The notes below the pieces were generated by a model that was not told the DNA's origin, searched no databases, and worked only from the letters and a program-made list of their open reading frames with translations. The translations under genes were made by a program, and so were the position numbers. Of a DNA stretch of 64,000 nucleotides, positions 1 through 11,700 are shown piece by piece. Source of the stretch: Phaeoceros laevis (taxonomy: Eukaryota; Anthocerotophyta; Anthocerotopsida; Notothyladales). The first letter of the stretch is position 1. Every line of letters starts with the position of its first letter. Location: positions 1-64,000 of the forward strand of contig JBNGIQ010009158.1 in NCBI GenBank assembly GCA_049999765.1. Direction: 5' to 3'.

Positions 1-257
1 TGGCGCCTCCTAGGCCTGCGCTGGCCGCCTCCACGCCTTCAAAGGCCTCGCGCCTCTTGCGCCCTCAATGCTGCCGCCGCCAGCCACCCTCCCTCACGGC
101 CATAGCCAGTTGCGAACCCCCACCGCCATAGCCGCCATGGTCGCCGCCGGCTTCACCCGCTCTGACACCATGTCAAAATGGGGGGTTAGGGCTTCCGAGC
201 CCTAGCTCTCTTTATATAATAGATTAAGTAACACACTTAGCATAACTCACCCTCATA
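1..257. other. GC-rich left edge, no gene seen
   Basis: No convincing gene is visible. The first ~200 bases are GC-rich with repeated GGC/GCC runs, then turn AT-richer before the LINE remnant. It may be further degraded retroelement sequence, but nothing in it is specific enough to name. Confidence 0.4.
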
Positions 258-543
258 AGGGGAGCTTGAATTCTAACATCAGACAGGGGCTGGCTGAGAA
301 GGGAGGATAGGACTTGCACACGCTGCATGACGGGGGAGGTAGATGATGAATGGCATTTGCTATTCTCATGTCCAGTTTTTTCTGATATCCGCGCCAGGTA
401 CCAGGCTACCATCGGAACGACCACAACCGTGCTCCAGTTCATGACACATAGGAATCAGAGGACGGTTGGTCAGCTAGTAAGCCAGATGCTTGATAGGCTA
501 AAACAAATCCAGAAGGAAGCCGCGCAAAAACAAAATAGCTAGT
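258..543 (+). mobile_element. LINE 3'-end remnant (RT C-terminal zinc-knuckle region)
   Basis: One reading frame gives a CxxC motif (TCTRC, bases 312-326) followed by DDEWHLLFSCP and an SDIRARY segment, ending at a stop near 543. This CxxC...H...C arrangement after a reverse transcriptase is typical of the C-terminal tail of plant non-LTR (LINE) ORF2 proteins. A stop codon lies just upstream at about 256-258 in the same frame and no RT core precedes it, so this is a 5'-truncated, dead copy. Family assignment rests on the motif pattern only. Confidence 0.55.
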
Positions 544-1584
544 GTTTATAGAGGGCCGGCTAATCACTCGGGTAAGCAAGGCGTATTTATTTCTTTCACT
601 CTTATATCTGTATACGAAAATAACCTTAACGAAAACCACACTCTACCGACAGTTGTGGCCCGTAAAACCCAACTTGCATTCCACGCAAGATGGGACGACG
701 GTTAAATCCATAAGACGAAAGCCGTGGCAGCAGTAAACCCCCCTTCAACCAAGTTACTGTCAGCTAATGAAAACAAGAGCCACCTGGCTCTCGTCTTCAT
801 TAGTGCACATCAAGTGGCAGCGCGCCCGATCCCCATCGTGGAGTCGACACGGCGTGAACCTCCCCCTACTACTACTATTAGAACATACTGGAAGCATGCT
901 TAGCAGTCACTGTTAGCCAGAGCAATGCAACGCCAGTCTGACGAAAGTGGCATTCATGCCGTGCCGCTCGAGGACAGTGGCATGCAACCGTCAAAACACA
1001 CCAGAGCTCAGCGCCCGCTTGAGAAATAAATTGGAATACAAGTGTGAGACAGCATAGTAGCTAGTGCCAAGGTGCGCCTCGAGGAGATTTGAGCAAGGAA
1101 ACCAGGCGTGGCGCAGGTGTTAGAGCCTGGCCAGTCCGGATTTCCATTGGAGCCCCCAAGACTAATATGTGCAATCTGCAAGTGAAAGCCTAGCATGAAT
1201 GCCTCAAGAGAGCGCACCCTCGTCCAGTCATGAAGGGATAACGGAAAGTGTTGCCGAAGAGAAGACATCGAGCTACTCCACAGCTAGGACTACCCCCGGT
1301 CATTTCGTGAAGAATGTGTCTGCTGGTCCCCGTTAGGCACGTTCGGCACGAAGTGACCTAGTGTGTCCAAAGCTTATTCATAATAGCAGACAGATCCTCC
1401 GACCTGAGCTTCTGGCAGTCATCAAGAAGACCTTGGATGAAGACAAGAACCTTTGGATGGCCTCAGGTCTCAGAGAACGCCCTCCATGTGCTGTAACTAA
1501 CACTCGGTACCTGCAGGGTGGCCTCCGGTGACCTTATACCTTCTAAAGATGCCATGGTAGTGAACGGAAGGTGGAAAGATGAAT
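544..1584. other. Intergenic DNA with one hairpin
   Basis: No gene recognised. Bases 765-802 form an inverted repeat: two 18-nt arms matching at 16 of 18 positions around a 2-nt CC loop. The remaining sequence holds only short unconvincing frames. Confidence 0.4.
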
Positions 1585-1680
1585 GAATGATTTATTCCGA
1601 TCTGGGTGAAAGATAAGGGACACACAGTCGGCATGAGCAGTTGAGGTTGTGTCGGCCCTCTACTTTAAAATCCTAGTACC
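1585..1680 (-). mobile_element. Possible retroelement tail, minus strand
   Basis: Read on the minus strand the stretch ends in AATAAATCATTCATTCATC, a short-tandem-repeat tail. A very similar tail (AATAAATTCATTCATT) ends the SINE-like insertion at 59796-59939. The shared tail suggests non-LTR retroposition, but the body of the element is not recognisable. Confidence 0.3.
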
Positions 1681-1954
1681 CGAAGAATTCTTAGTGCATC
1701 GGGTCGTGACGGTACAATATACTAAGCCCAACCTTGAAGTTCTAGCTAGTATGTTTACTGTCACGACCTCATGTGCTCAGAAATACTGTCGTGAACAATG
1801 TAGTACTCATAGGTGAGGAGACAGAGTAGGTAGAACTTCTGTCGGTAAGAAGTAGCATAATCCTGATACTTCATTGTTGTCCAGAAAAATCTAAAAAGCT
1901 TGGTACTTATTCAACCCGTCCGTATCCTTAAAGGGATAGGCGGGGTCAGGTCCC

Positions 1955-2690
1955 TCGAGTGTCGGGGGTGCCAAATGTCAGAGGTTGATTTCGAGGGTCG
2001 TAAAAAGAAGTGAAAAATGCAAGTTAAGTGTGAGAAAGTAGTGACGGGGAAAACCCGCGTGGACGGACTATCTGTTCACTTTCAGTTAGAAAATTCTAAG
2101 TATGCGATACGGTGTTGGCTTGCATCCTATGCCAAGCCGTACTATAAAGAGCCCCTCGGGCTAGTTGTATCCCAGTTCCGTCCGTGAAGTTCCGACGGGC
2201 TCATTAACCAGCTGCTTAGGCAGAAAAAGAGAGCATTTCAGCTCCACCAATCTCGGTGTATGTGTCCTACTTAAATTGTGAGTGTTCGATACTTGTGTTT
2301 TTGCTTCCACGCTTCCTCCATTAAGCTCACTTAGCTATTTGCATTGTGCGGCACACCGGTGACTGATCCGTACAAGGTCTGGCCAGAACTGTAAGCGCGC
2401 GTGCAGGTCCTGTTGAACGGCATACTAGTGGCAATCCGGGCTTGGCCCTTTTGCACCAAGTTTGTCCGGGATCAGGACTGTTTGGGCCCCTTGCACCTGG
2501 TTGTGCCTAACCAGAGAAGTTTTGCCAACTTCCCGTCTTCTGTGACTCGCGCGTGTCGGGCCTCAACTACTTGCTGCCCTGTTGACTGGTGCGTGGTTGA
2601 CTGGTGCGTGTCACCAAGCATCTTGTAACCGAGCCACACCAGCTTGCAAGGAAAACCACACTTTAACAAACATACTCTTAAAATACTCAA
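1955..2690 (+). mobile_element. LTR-like dispersed repeat, copy A
   Basis: Clearly related over most of its length to 25770-26700. Shared landmarks in the same order are a TATA-like ACTATAAAGA (2141-2150), a purine-rich CAGAAAAAGAGAGC block, CTCCACCAATCTC, GTGAGTGTT...CTTGTGTTTTTGCTTCC, CTGTAAGCGC, GGCTTGGCCCTTTTGCAC and CATCTTGTAA...GCCAGCTTGCAAGGAAA. A TATA box followed by a transcribed-looking region with no coding frame fits a solo LTR or LTR plus leader. Terminal TG...CA and a target-site duplication could not be fixed, so the class is inferred. Confidence 0.5.
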
Positions 2691-4231
2691 AAAAAATCTT
2701 AAAATGGGTAGCCGTAAAACATGGCGACCCATCCGCAACCATCCCGCACCATCCGCGACCATTGCTTCATTTTATGTGAACACCCGCCAACAAGTGAGAT
2801 GAGCCTTAACCACTAGCCTCTTGAACAGATAGGTACTCCTGAACACATAATTGACTGATAGTCGCAAATTGGGAACTAAAACACAAAGAAGTTTCTATAT
2901 ATAACGAAGAGCGGATAAAATGGAATCGGCTCAAGTGCAGACCTCTAAAGGACAAAGCACAGCCAACTGGGGTCCAACAACAACCTGGTACTTAGCTAAT
3001 TGGGACAGTTTCGCCAATTACGGCTTTGCTAGCGACCAATATGGCGTCCCCAACCGGAATCTTGGCTGGCTTTCCGCCATACCAACGTTCTGTCTGTTTG
3101 TGCCGCGCCGGGTAGCAGATTCATCCGATGCCTTTCGCCATAATAGCCCGGAGCACCACGCAAGTCGCGCCGTTGCAAAAGATCTTGTACGGTGTGACGT
3201 CAGCTCCTATCGGCATGGCACCTTAACTACAAGTTAATTCTTGCCCCACATTCGACCCCATTCGCCTGATTAGCGCTATTGGCTTTCTACCCCTCACTCG
3301 GAATAGTGTCGTGCTATAGCATCAGGTGGGAAGGAGAGAAAACCCATGTGAGGCAGCGCCACGTGCTGCAATCCGTACCGTACTATTAACCAAGGATTCG
3401 CCAAGCAATCGGCAATACATTTACAGCTGGCGAAACCAGAAGGTAACGCCATTATTGAGACAGTACAAACGGGCAGAAGCACGTCTACCAGGATCATTGT
3501 TTCTGAATGTACATACCTCGCGGATGATTCTCGTGAACTGGGCCCCACGTAGCGGTACTCGGGAAAGTTCCAAAATAGCTGACTCGTTGCGCCAGTTCCG
3601 CCGAAAAGTGGCACAATCTGTTTCGCGCACTCGCTGCGTGAATCGATGGCGGTGCGGAAATTTCTGGGACCCTCGGCTTAAGAAGAGCAAGACTGGCCAT
3701 GTTTTCATCCTGGCTGTTTGGGGAGGAGTAGGGAGCGTCTGCTTTGCAAGGAAAGACTCTGGAAGGTCGGTGCGCCCGCGTTCCGAGCGTTGAAGGGGAG
3801 CAATCGAGGCTCTCTTGACCGTGGCTGAGCAGCCAAGTAGCCACGGGGTATGCTCTAGTTATTCTGGCAACGAGCGCTCAGTTGCAGTGCATTTGCTTTA
3901 CTGTCATTGTGTGTAGCGAGACGTGCGGTTTAGTGAGTCACGGGGCTAGGAGGAAGGAGGCAATTGTGAAGGTTGCTTTCCGCGGCACGCCATTCTTGTA
4001 TATGTTGTGTACGCTTTTTTGCGTTCGTGTGGAGGTGCCAGATCTGGGTGAACGGAAGGCTTCTCTTTTGCATGGGAGTACGGCCTTTGCGGCGCTGGTG
4101 GAAGGGGGCAATGTTCTCATTCTGATGCGTCTTCTTGCAGGTGGTGGTTTGCGGCCTGGCAAGGAGGTTGCTGATACTCGTCGGTTCCCGGAAGTGGTCG
4201 TGTGATATATGAAGCTGAGAGCTTCGGAAAG
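2691..4231. other. Spacer and probable 5' leader of the ERD15-like gene
   Basis: No supported coding gene. The frame at 3326-3793 has no recognisable domain and is overlapped by equally long frames on the other strand. The last few hundred bases probably hold the promoter and a 5'-UTR of the gene starting at 4232; a pyrimidine-rich CTTCTTGCAG near 4131-4140 could be a 5'-UTR intron acceptor. Confidence 0.4.
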
Positions 4232-4904
4232 ATGGCTGTCAATACTCCTGTTGTGTCGACTTTGAACCCCGATGCTCCATTGTTCGTGCCGGCCGCGTAT
4301 GTTGCTGCGGAAGACTTTTCGCCGGAGTGGTGGCGCCTAATTCAGACTTCCCCTGCATTCCGAGATTACTGGCTGAGAGAGCGGTTCTGTGGCATGGATG
4401 AAGATGCTGGGGCGGAGGAGATAGATGAGGTAGTAGATGACTATCTCGAGTTCGAGAGGGAAATTGAGGAGATGGAGGCTGAGACCGAGATCGTGCATGT
4501 CAAGAGCGAGAACGGTAATCCTCATGGCAGTTTTGTTGATGGCATGTTTTCAAGGCATCCGGGGAACTTGTCTTTGTGAAGGTTGGACCATGTCACGGTT
4601 TCTTGGCTGGGATGGGGCCTACCTTCGGTGAGCATTTGCAGTTGAACATAGCAGTAGCAGATGAAGAGCTTGTGCCGCACCCTGTCCTTGCTCGCTCATT
4701 TCCCGGAGTCTCATTGTGGCTGCTTCTGAAATTGCAGGTCCCATGTCCGAAGCGGACCAGCTTGTGGTGAAGGACGGTGAAGGCAAGGACAGCAAGAAAG
4801 GAGTTCGTCCCGACCCTGTTAAACAATTCGATCGGGTACCCCAGAAGTTTGTCAACAATCCAAGGAAAGCTGCTTATCGCATCCAGCAGCCTCGGGCTAT
4901 GTGA
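4232..4904 (+). CDS. ERD15: ERD15-like PAM2-motif protein
   Basis: Two exons, 4232-4514 and 4738-4904, joined in phase 1 across a 223-nt GT-AG intron. The N-terminus carries a PAM2 motif ([15 protein letters not shown]), which in this family binds the MLLE domain of poly(A)-binding protein. It is followed directly by [12 protein letters not shown] and a DYWLRE segment, the conserved block of EARLY RESPONSIVE TO DEHYDRATION 15 / CID1-type proteins. An acidic middle rich in Glu/Asp follows, and the C-terminus ends in a basic IQQPR-type tail also typical of ERD15. The ATG at 4232 is chosen because no upstream in-frame ATG exists. ERD15 proteins are small stress-responsive regulators thought to act through PABP or transcription; that role is family knowledge, not visible here. 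Confidence 0.85.
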
Positions 4905-5345
4905 GGTCTTGCACATGTAGACGACCAAGGCTAGGATTGTCAAAACGTAGGAACAGTACCCTCATTCCTCTAGGTTGTATAGATCATGGAGTGGGGTACT
5001 CGCGAGATAGACGTCGCTTGATGCATGTTAATTCCTCCGAGGGATCTTCGCTCAAGCGATATTCCTCTCCCAAGCTGTACATTCTTGTACTCTAAACGGC
5101 GTCGAAACGTCCAATTGTCATGGAATTCTCCAGTGTGCGACACTCGTTGTCTAGTTGTCTACTCAGCCCGCTACAGGAAGGCGCCACGAACTTACGACAA
5201 AATCGTAACGTAGGTGAAACTTTTCCGCTAGGTTCAAAATTGCAGTCGGCAATGCCAAACTCTTGTGCGTTGCGATCAGTTATTAGCGACCTAGGGCCGC
5301 CCTAAAGCATGTTCTATGACACTGTGAGATGATGCAATCACGTAA
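4905..5345. other. Convergent 3' spacer
   Basis: Contains the 3' ends of the ERD15-like gene (+) and histidinol dehydrogenase (-). No additional coding frame or RNA gene was recognised. Confidence 0.4.
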
Positions 5346-8300
5346 CTATGTGGATGCTTCTAGATACTGTATGTCTCGCAGTCGAAGTGACACGGCCCGC
5401 TTGTGAGCCTCCAGACCTTCAACCTCCGCCATTCTCTCGACCGAGGGCCCCAGCAGTTTCAACCCCTCCTTCGTCAATGACTGCACGGTCATATATCGAA
5501 CAAAAGAATCTAGGGATACACCAGCATACATCTTCGCATACCCATATGTTGGTAGCACATGATTTGTGCCACTAGCGTAGTCACCGACGCTTTCTGGAGT
5601 CCACTGTCCGAGAAAAACTGAACCTGTTCATACAAGACAGGACAGCACACGCTGAAAAGTGAGTGCTGTGAGGTTTGCAAGAGAAAAACAGGACAAGAAA
5701 GTACCACTTTGGCAAGACCCATTCCGAGCCAAGCACCTGCATTTTCGACCTTGTCCAGCCATTGCTCCGCATTGACCACGTTGACGATCAAGTGTTCAGG
5801 TGCATACAAGTTTGAAAATGACAAAGCCTGATGACAAGCACAAACACAAGAGATCAATTCAACGATATGACTTAGCTAACTGCACGCACCCTGCAAAATC
5901 AGATAAGCATTCAAAATGCAGTTTGTTCCAGGTATTTTGCAACTAACCGCTTCCATGTCAGGGACTAGAAGAGTGAAACTATGTGCAAGAGCCTTGGCAG
6001 CTGTACTGCCCCTTGGAAGCGCATCACATTGTTTCTCGACTTCTTTCTGTACAGCTGGCATGTCCACATCCCCCACAGCGACTAGAACAACCTGGCTATC
6101 AGGGCCGTGTTCCGCCTGCAAAAGGAACCAAAACACAACACTCACACTGTTAACTAGAGTTGGAAGAATTGCAATTCAATGTCTCCAGAAGGTATCACCG
6201 TTAGCTGTACATCGAAGAGACGCACCTGAGACAGCAAGTCCGCAGCGACATGAGCTGGGTTAGCATGCTTGTCTGCAATAACCAACACCTCTGAAGGACC
6301 CGCAGGCATGTCAATGGATATCATGGCTTCACTGTTCTGTCAAGGAAACATTAAGTTTCATTAAACTACTGCCCACGGAGAACCTTTATTCCACCAATGG
6401 CAAACTCTCTCCACATGCTCTAGGTTGGAAGTGACCTGCAACAGCATCTTGGCCGCAGTCACATACTGATTCCCGGGCCCCAGAATCTTGTCCACCTACA
6501 GGCACCACGCAAAAGGTCGTTGTCTGTTCGCATAGTTATTCATGTATTCAGAGCGATGCCCTGAGCACAGCAGCTTATGTCCAGGCTAACTCGACAAAGG
6601 CATGTTCTTACCTTTGGACAAGATTCAGTACCCCAAGCCATTGCTGCCACAGCCTGCAAGTTCACGATATGAATTCACTATACACCCACAGTCCAGCCAA
6701 AGATACCCCAACTGCAGTCAATAAAGGGCACATATTCATGGCCATTGCTTGCCTGAGCTCCACCCGCCTTAAGAATGTATTTGACACCAGCCTTTTTTGC
6801 ACAGTACAAGACTTCCTGGAGATCGCAAAAAGAAAAAGTAAGCCCCCGAGCTACTTCGATTATTTTATAAAGCATAAGTTGCTGCAATTTATAATTTTCA
6901 ACCACACATGCTGTCAGTTCAATCTGCTGACTGAACATTGCTCTCCGAGTTTCAGCCTAACAGAAACTTATAACTTGATCATCAAGACATACCGGGCATA
7001 TTGAGCCATCATGTCGAGGGGGGCTTGCAATAATAACAGTTCTACAGCCGGCAATTTGAGCAGGCTGTCAGCAACCAAAAATTTCTTTGGATCAATATTC
7101 GAGTAAAAACCAACCAGATTGTGCTACTTCACCCACCAGAATCAGCTGCAACTACAGCCATCATTTATGGACATACATATTGGTGGCTGTGTCTGCAAAG
7201 AATGTGCATTAGTCAACTCCTTACCACTGCAAGCATCAAAGCCGTGGATGGTAGAACGGCAGTGCCGCCAGGAACATATAGTCCTACAGAGTTTATGCTT
7301 CTAGCTACCCTTCGACAAGACACCCCCTGAATCAGGATACCGAAGCACAAGCGAAGTAAGCAGTTGATATGGTACAAGTGTTTCCAATCTTTTCAAAGAG
7401 CAAAACGTAGTTTGCCAGATGAACAATGACTGTTACGAATCTGAAACTTCCGTTGTTAATATACCCACTATCATGGTGTCGACTTGAAGCTGCTGAGACT
7501 TTTGCTGGGCTGCATGAAACTTGTATATATTTGCATACGCTACATCAAAAGCAGCCTGCACATCTGCATCGAGCTGTATGCCCAACGTTGACAAGAGGAC
7601 ATAAGGATAGGTTGTGGACATTCTGGTCTGCTACTGGAAACTCCAAGACCATGAGCAGTCTTACTGATGGCTCTGGTAAGTCGTCAACAAGGTCCACAAC
7701 AGTGTCCAGTGTCACTCGGTCGAACTTCAAAGTGTACCTGGGGGTCAAAGAAATGCAGAAGCATTAAGACAGATAGGCAAGGGGCAAGGTGACTTTAAAC
7801 TCTGCATTCTGAGAAAAGCAACCAGCAATTGAAAAATACTTTCAAAACACTCTCAGAAACTGTGGTCAACACACTCTTTAACAGCGACATCTCCTCGGAG
7901 CCGGACGTCTTCGACAATAGGTCGAACCTGGCGAGCACAACTACTTGGCGTAAATAACATCAGGGGCTACCAACATGCAATAAGTGGACCACTCCTGAAA
8001 TTAACCTTGTGGCTAAAGGAGACTTCAGGTCCCCTGTGATGAACCATCGCCCAGGTGCCTAGTAGTTTCTTCAGTAGGGATTCAGAGTAGTCAAAGAAAT
8101 CTATCTGTTAGCAGATCTGCTCACCGTGTCGTAAATTGTGGAAAAGTCAATGCGTGGGCGAGCCTGCAAATCCTTCAATTGCGAATTACTAAGGTCCTCT
8201 GACCTGTAGGTCCGTAGCACTGTCTTGCTTGACTCTTGTAATGCTGTACTACGAGGTCAATGCCAGCCAGTCAGCAGTTAAAAGTCTTTCTCCACATGCA

Positions 8301-8557
8301 AATCGAGAAACAATTAAGCATCGAATTGCTGAGCCATCTGTACCTGTTTGAGCCACAGCTACGGCCGAGCAGTGAACACCATTGTCTTGCGCAGTGCCCA
8401 TGAACCTTATATGCAAATCCGTTCCGAAAATGAGCCTTGATCTCCAGGAACAGGATGATGCTTTCCAACCAACTACACGACTTCCCAATCCGTTGAAAAA
8501 GCGAGATCTAAGAGCTGTCAAGGGAGCAGGGCAATGCCATAGAGAAGTCGTCTCCAT
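5346..8557 (-). CDS. HDH: Histidinol dehydrogenase (last step of histidine synthesis)
   Basis: Fourteen exons (minus strand): 8344-8557, 8125-8219, 7875-7927, 7665-7737, 7469-7573, 7225-7326, 6993-7064, 6753-6815, 6612-6653, 6436-6495, 6226-6336, 5948-6115, 5737-5827, 5346-5623, giving about 508 residues. The first exon encodes a basic, Ser/Arg-rich leader of about 70 residues that fits a chloroplast transit peptide. The mature enzyme shows [54 protein letters not shown], the Gln/His pair in the AEHGPDSQ block, YAPEHL and TNHVLPT, which contain the zinc and histidinol ligands of the family. The enzyme oxidises L-histidinol to L-histidine with two NAD+. Exons 8 and 9 are joined by a GC-AG intron. 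The exon 5 donor (ATA|GTGGGT) is the least certain junction. The gene is divergent from TRAPPC8. Confidence 0.93.
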
Positions 8558-8781
8558 CCCTGGGAATGATCCGAGTTTCTAGGGCAAGGTGTAGGCCGAA
8601 CTCTTGATGGAACTCTCCTTGCCTGGACTTGCAAGTTGGCGCAACTGGCACAACTCCTCTAGGAAATATAAACGCTGTTGTTGATGAAGTTTGTGCACGA
8701 TGGGATGGAGGGTCTGATCGGAGCAGCTCGTTCAGGCTGATTTGCCTGCTTAATCGCTTCTGAGGGAGCGAGCTGGCGATC
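8558..8781. promoter_or_regulatory. Shared promoter spacer of HDH and TRAPPC8
   Basis: Only 224 bases separate the start codons of the two divergently transcribed genes, so both core promoters and 5'-UTRs must lie here or overlap the other gene. No clear TATA box is visible. Function as a bidirectional promoter is inferred from the arrangement. Confidence 0.5.
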
Positions 8782-11700
8782 ATGGCCAGCTCTGACGTGA
8801 GCAAAACAATGCTGGCGGAGGTGGTGCGGCAGGCTATCAGTCCCGTGGTGATGGTTATCTCTACCGAGCAAGTGGAGCAGTCATGCCGCAAGAATTATCT
8901 CAGCTTTGCGGACCTGTTGCGCCCATTCTGCATTTTGGAAAATGTCAATGGTTGTCACCCCTCCTTTTGGATTGCCTCTGATGCTTCTTCTAGATCAATT
9001 GCAAAACTGCTGCCTCCTTATGGCTGAATTGTATGTTTTTTCTGATTATCCTTTGGCATCACAGTTCCTGTGCGGACAGCAAGCGATCAGCCGTACAGGC
9101 TGCAGGAATTTCAGCTCAGATTGTTCAATTCGTCCGAAATTTCTCAGCCTCATTCGAAGGTCAGTAAGTTATGCGCATGTCTTCCATCAATCAAATGATG
9201 TATCCCTCTTCATTTATCAGCGTCTCTCCTGTTGACAGATTGCAGAGGATTATTTGTCACATGTGGTGTCTGATGCAAGTGACGATGCTCTGGCACAGCT
9301 GGAAGGAGATCCCCAAAATCTCGAAAATGTTAAAAAGAGTAAACCGGAACCGAATTTACCTCCACTTTTGATTCTTCTGAGGTGGCATGGTGCATAAAGC
9401 CTGCTAGGAGTGAGGCCAGTTGTGGCTATCATTTCTGAAATTCAACACAGTATTAAGCTAATTTGGGCATTTTTCTCAGTGGCCGAGAAAGAATCACATT
9501 CATCGTGGTTTCAGAAGTACAGCAAGGAATTTATGCGTACTCTCCTGTTCTCTGAGCATGAGGCCATTGATCATCCTGTGGCATGTAAGTTAAAACCAGG
9601 GGCTTGTATTTTTAGAAAGATCTTCATTTGCAGTTCTAGATTCTGCAAATACAGTTTTCACGTCTGTTGCTTGCTAGACTTACCGTCTGTGCCTTTCCCC
9701 TTGGAGGACGATGACCTTCTATGTATGTGTGCATTGGCTGCGTAATGACATGTATCTCAAGCTTCCGGCAGCATGCTATTTGGATGTTTTTGGTTACTTG
9801 TTTCCATGGACAGTATCCCGATCACCTAGACATCTTTCTGCTTGGTCTTCTTTGCAGGCCTCCTTGTGGTATCTTCAACGGATGAGAGTCCTTTGAAAAG
9901 AGCTGGGGATCTTATCAGGCCCGAGTTTCTTCCCGCTCTTTTCAACGAGGGAGCAATGGATCCTAACATGTTAAAGCATTACGTAGTTGTTCACGACAAG
10001 CAGAATGGTCACCTCGCTAGGTGAGCTCAGAACTGTCACAACCTCTGTGATGCCCTAGTTTCTTAGACATGCACGTTGGGCTAGGTCAGCTAGGCGGGTT
10101 GCATTGTCCTTTGAAGTTCCTCTGTCCGCAAATGTCATGCATGAACGTGGAGTTGCCAAAATAGGGCTGACGAGATCCTATCTGAGATGAAGACTTCATT
10201 TGGAACCAGTAATTGCACTTTGCTGTGCATCAATTCTGGAACATCGGACAATTGTTCTGAAAGAGAGGATCTGTGGTCAGCACACTTGTCGTCACCAATC
10301 AATGCGGACCCTACAGAAGGAAAGGTACAGTCAGTGCGCGCTTGCCGTACGGATGTTGTTCTGGGATGTGTTGGTTGAGGAGCTGGCTTGGATGCAGTCT
10401 CTTGGCACTCCATGTGGTAGGCGAGTGGTGCCGTTGTAGTTCCTCCTTTCTTCATCGCACGCGAGATGATCAAGGTACTGAATATCATTGACTTGAAGCC
10501 AGCTCAAACTCGTTATTTTTTGCTCAGGAAGCCTGTGAGGACAAAAGGCGGGGTTGTTTCATTGATCACAGTGACATTGATGGGGTGAGCTACAATGTTC
10601 AAGGCTTTTATAGGTCTTTAACAGTCAGCCCCTACTCTATGATGGTAGTTGCCTATCCAGATCAGTCATGTTAGATGACGAGCTACCATGTCCTTGTGCC
10701 TAGGAGTGCAGATTGTGGACTTTGTCTTGGACTTGTCACTCAAACAGATTATTCCTTTCATGGAGCAAAAGATTCGAGTGCTGAACCAGCAGGTTTCTTC
10801 TTCCTCACTCCTTTGAGCCGAACGGATCTCAGCTCAGTCTGTTTGTTGTCCTGCGCTAGATTATATTTCCCAGATCAGATGGCTTGGTGCTTCAGCAAAC
10901 TCTACATGTGTTTGCTGTATGCTTTTCCGAGCTCAAATGTCATGCTATGATTGACCACCTGGCCCTAATAGTTGTCAGTTAAATATCTCCTGTAGGTTGT
11001 TGCCACCAAGAAGGGCTTGAAGAATCAGATCAAAAACTTGTGGTGGCGGAAAGGAAAGGAGGAGATCCCTGACACATCCAGTGGTGCAATGTAAGTAAGG
11101 TCATGCGCGCAATTGGACTGATATACTTTATATCTGCATAGCTCAGAGTGCTAGTTCCTGCTTTATGCAACTTATTCAGGGAGAAAGTCTACTCTGTTCT
11201 GCAGGTATGCCCATAATTCGATTGAGTCCCAAATGAGAGTGTTGGCTGACTATGCCTTTATCTTGCGGGATTATGAGCTAGCAGCATCCAATTTTCGTAT
11301 GCTGGCAAGCGACTACAAAACTGACAAAGCTTGGAAGCGCTATGCAGGAGTTCAGGTTTGTCCCTTCACCTAAAGTTAATGTTCTCAAAGCTGTGCAAAC
11401 AAAAGCACGACTATGGCAAATAAGCAGTCGGGTGGCAATTAGCTGGAGGTTCAAATGGTTGCGCAATGTCGCTTATGCAGGCTTTCTGCTCGTTGTTTGG
11501 ACCTGGCTTACAGGAGATGTTGGGGCTTGTGTTGTTTATGATGGATCAAAATCGCAGGGAGGCTGAAGCTTGCTTGGAAGCAGCTTACGTCCACTATCAG
11601 GTTTGATATTTACTACCTGCTGCATGATCTGGCGTCCAGTTTGCTTTCTAGGATGTCCATTTTCGTTAGTGGTGCCACCTGGATTGCTGTCTCAGCTATC

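Noticed and set aside
765-802. Histone-type 3' stem-loop
   Set aside because: The stem is too long, the loop is 2 nt, no histone gene lies upstream, and plant histone genes do not use this stem-loop.
3326-3793. 155-codon plus-strand frame
   Set aside because: No domain, unusual composition, and similar-length frames on the opposite strand over the same DNA; most likely chance.
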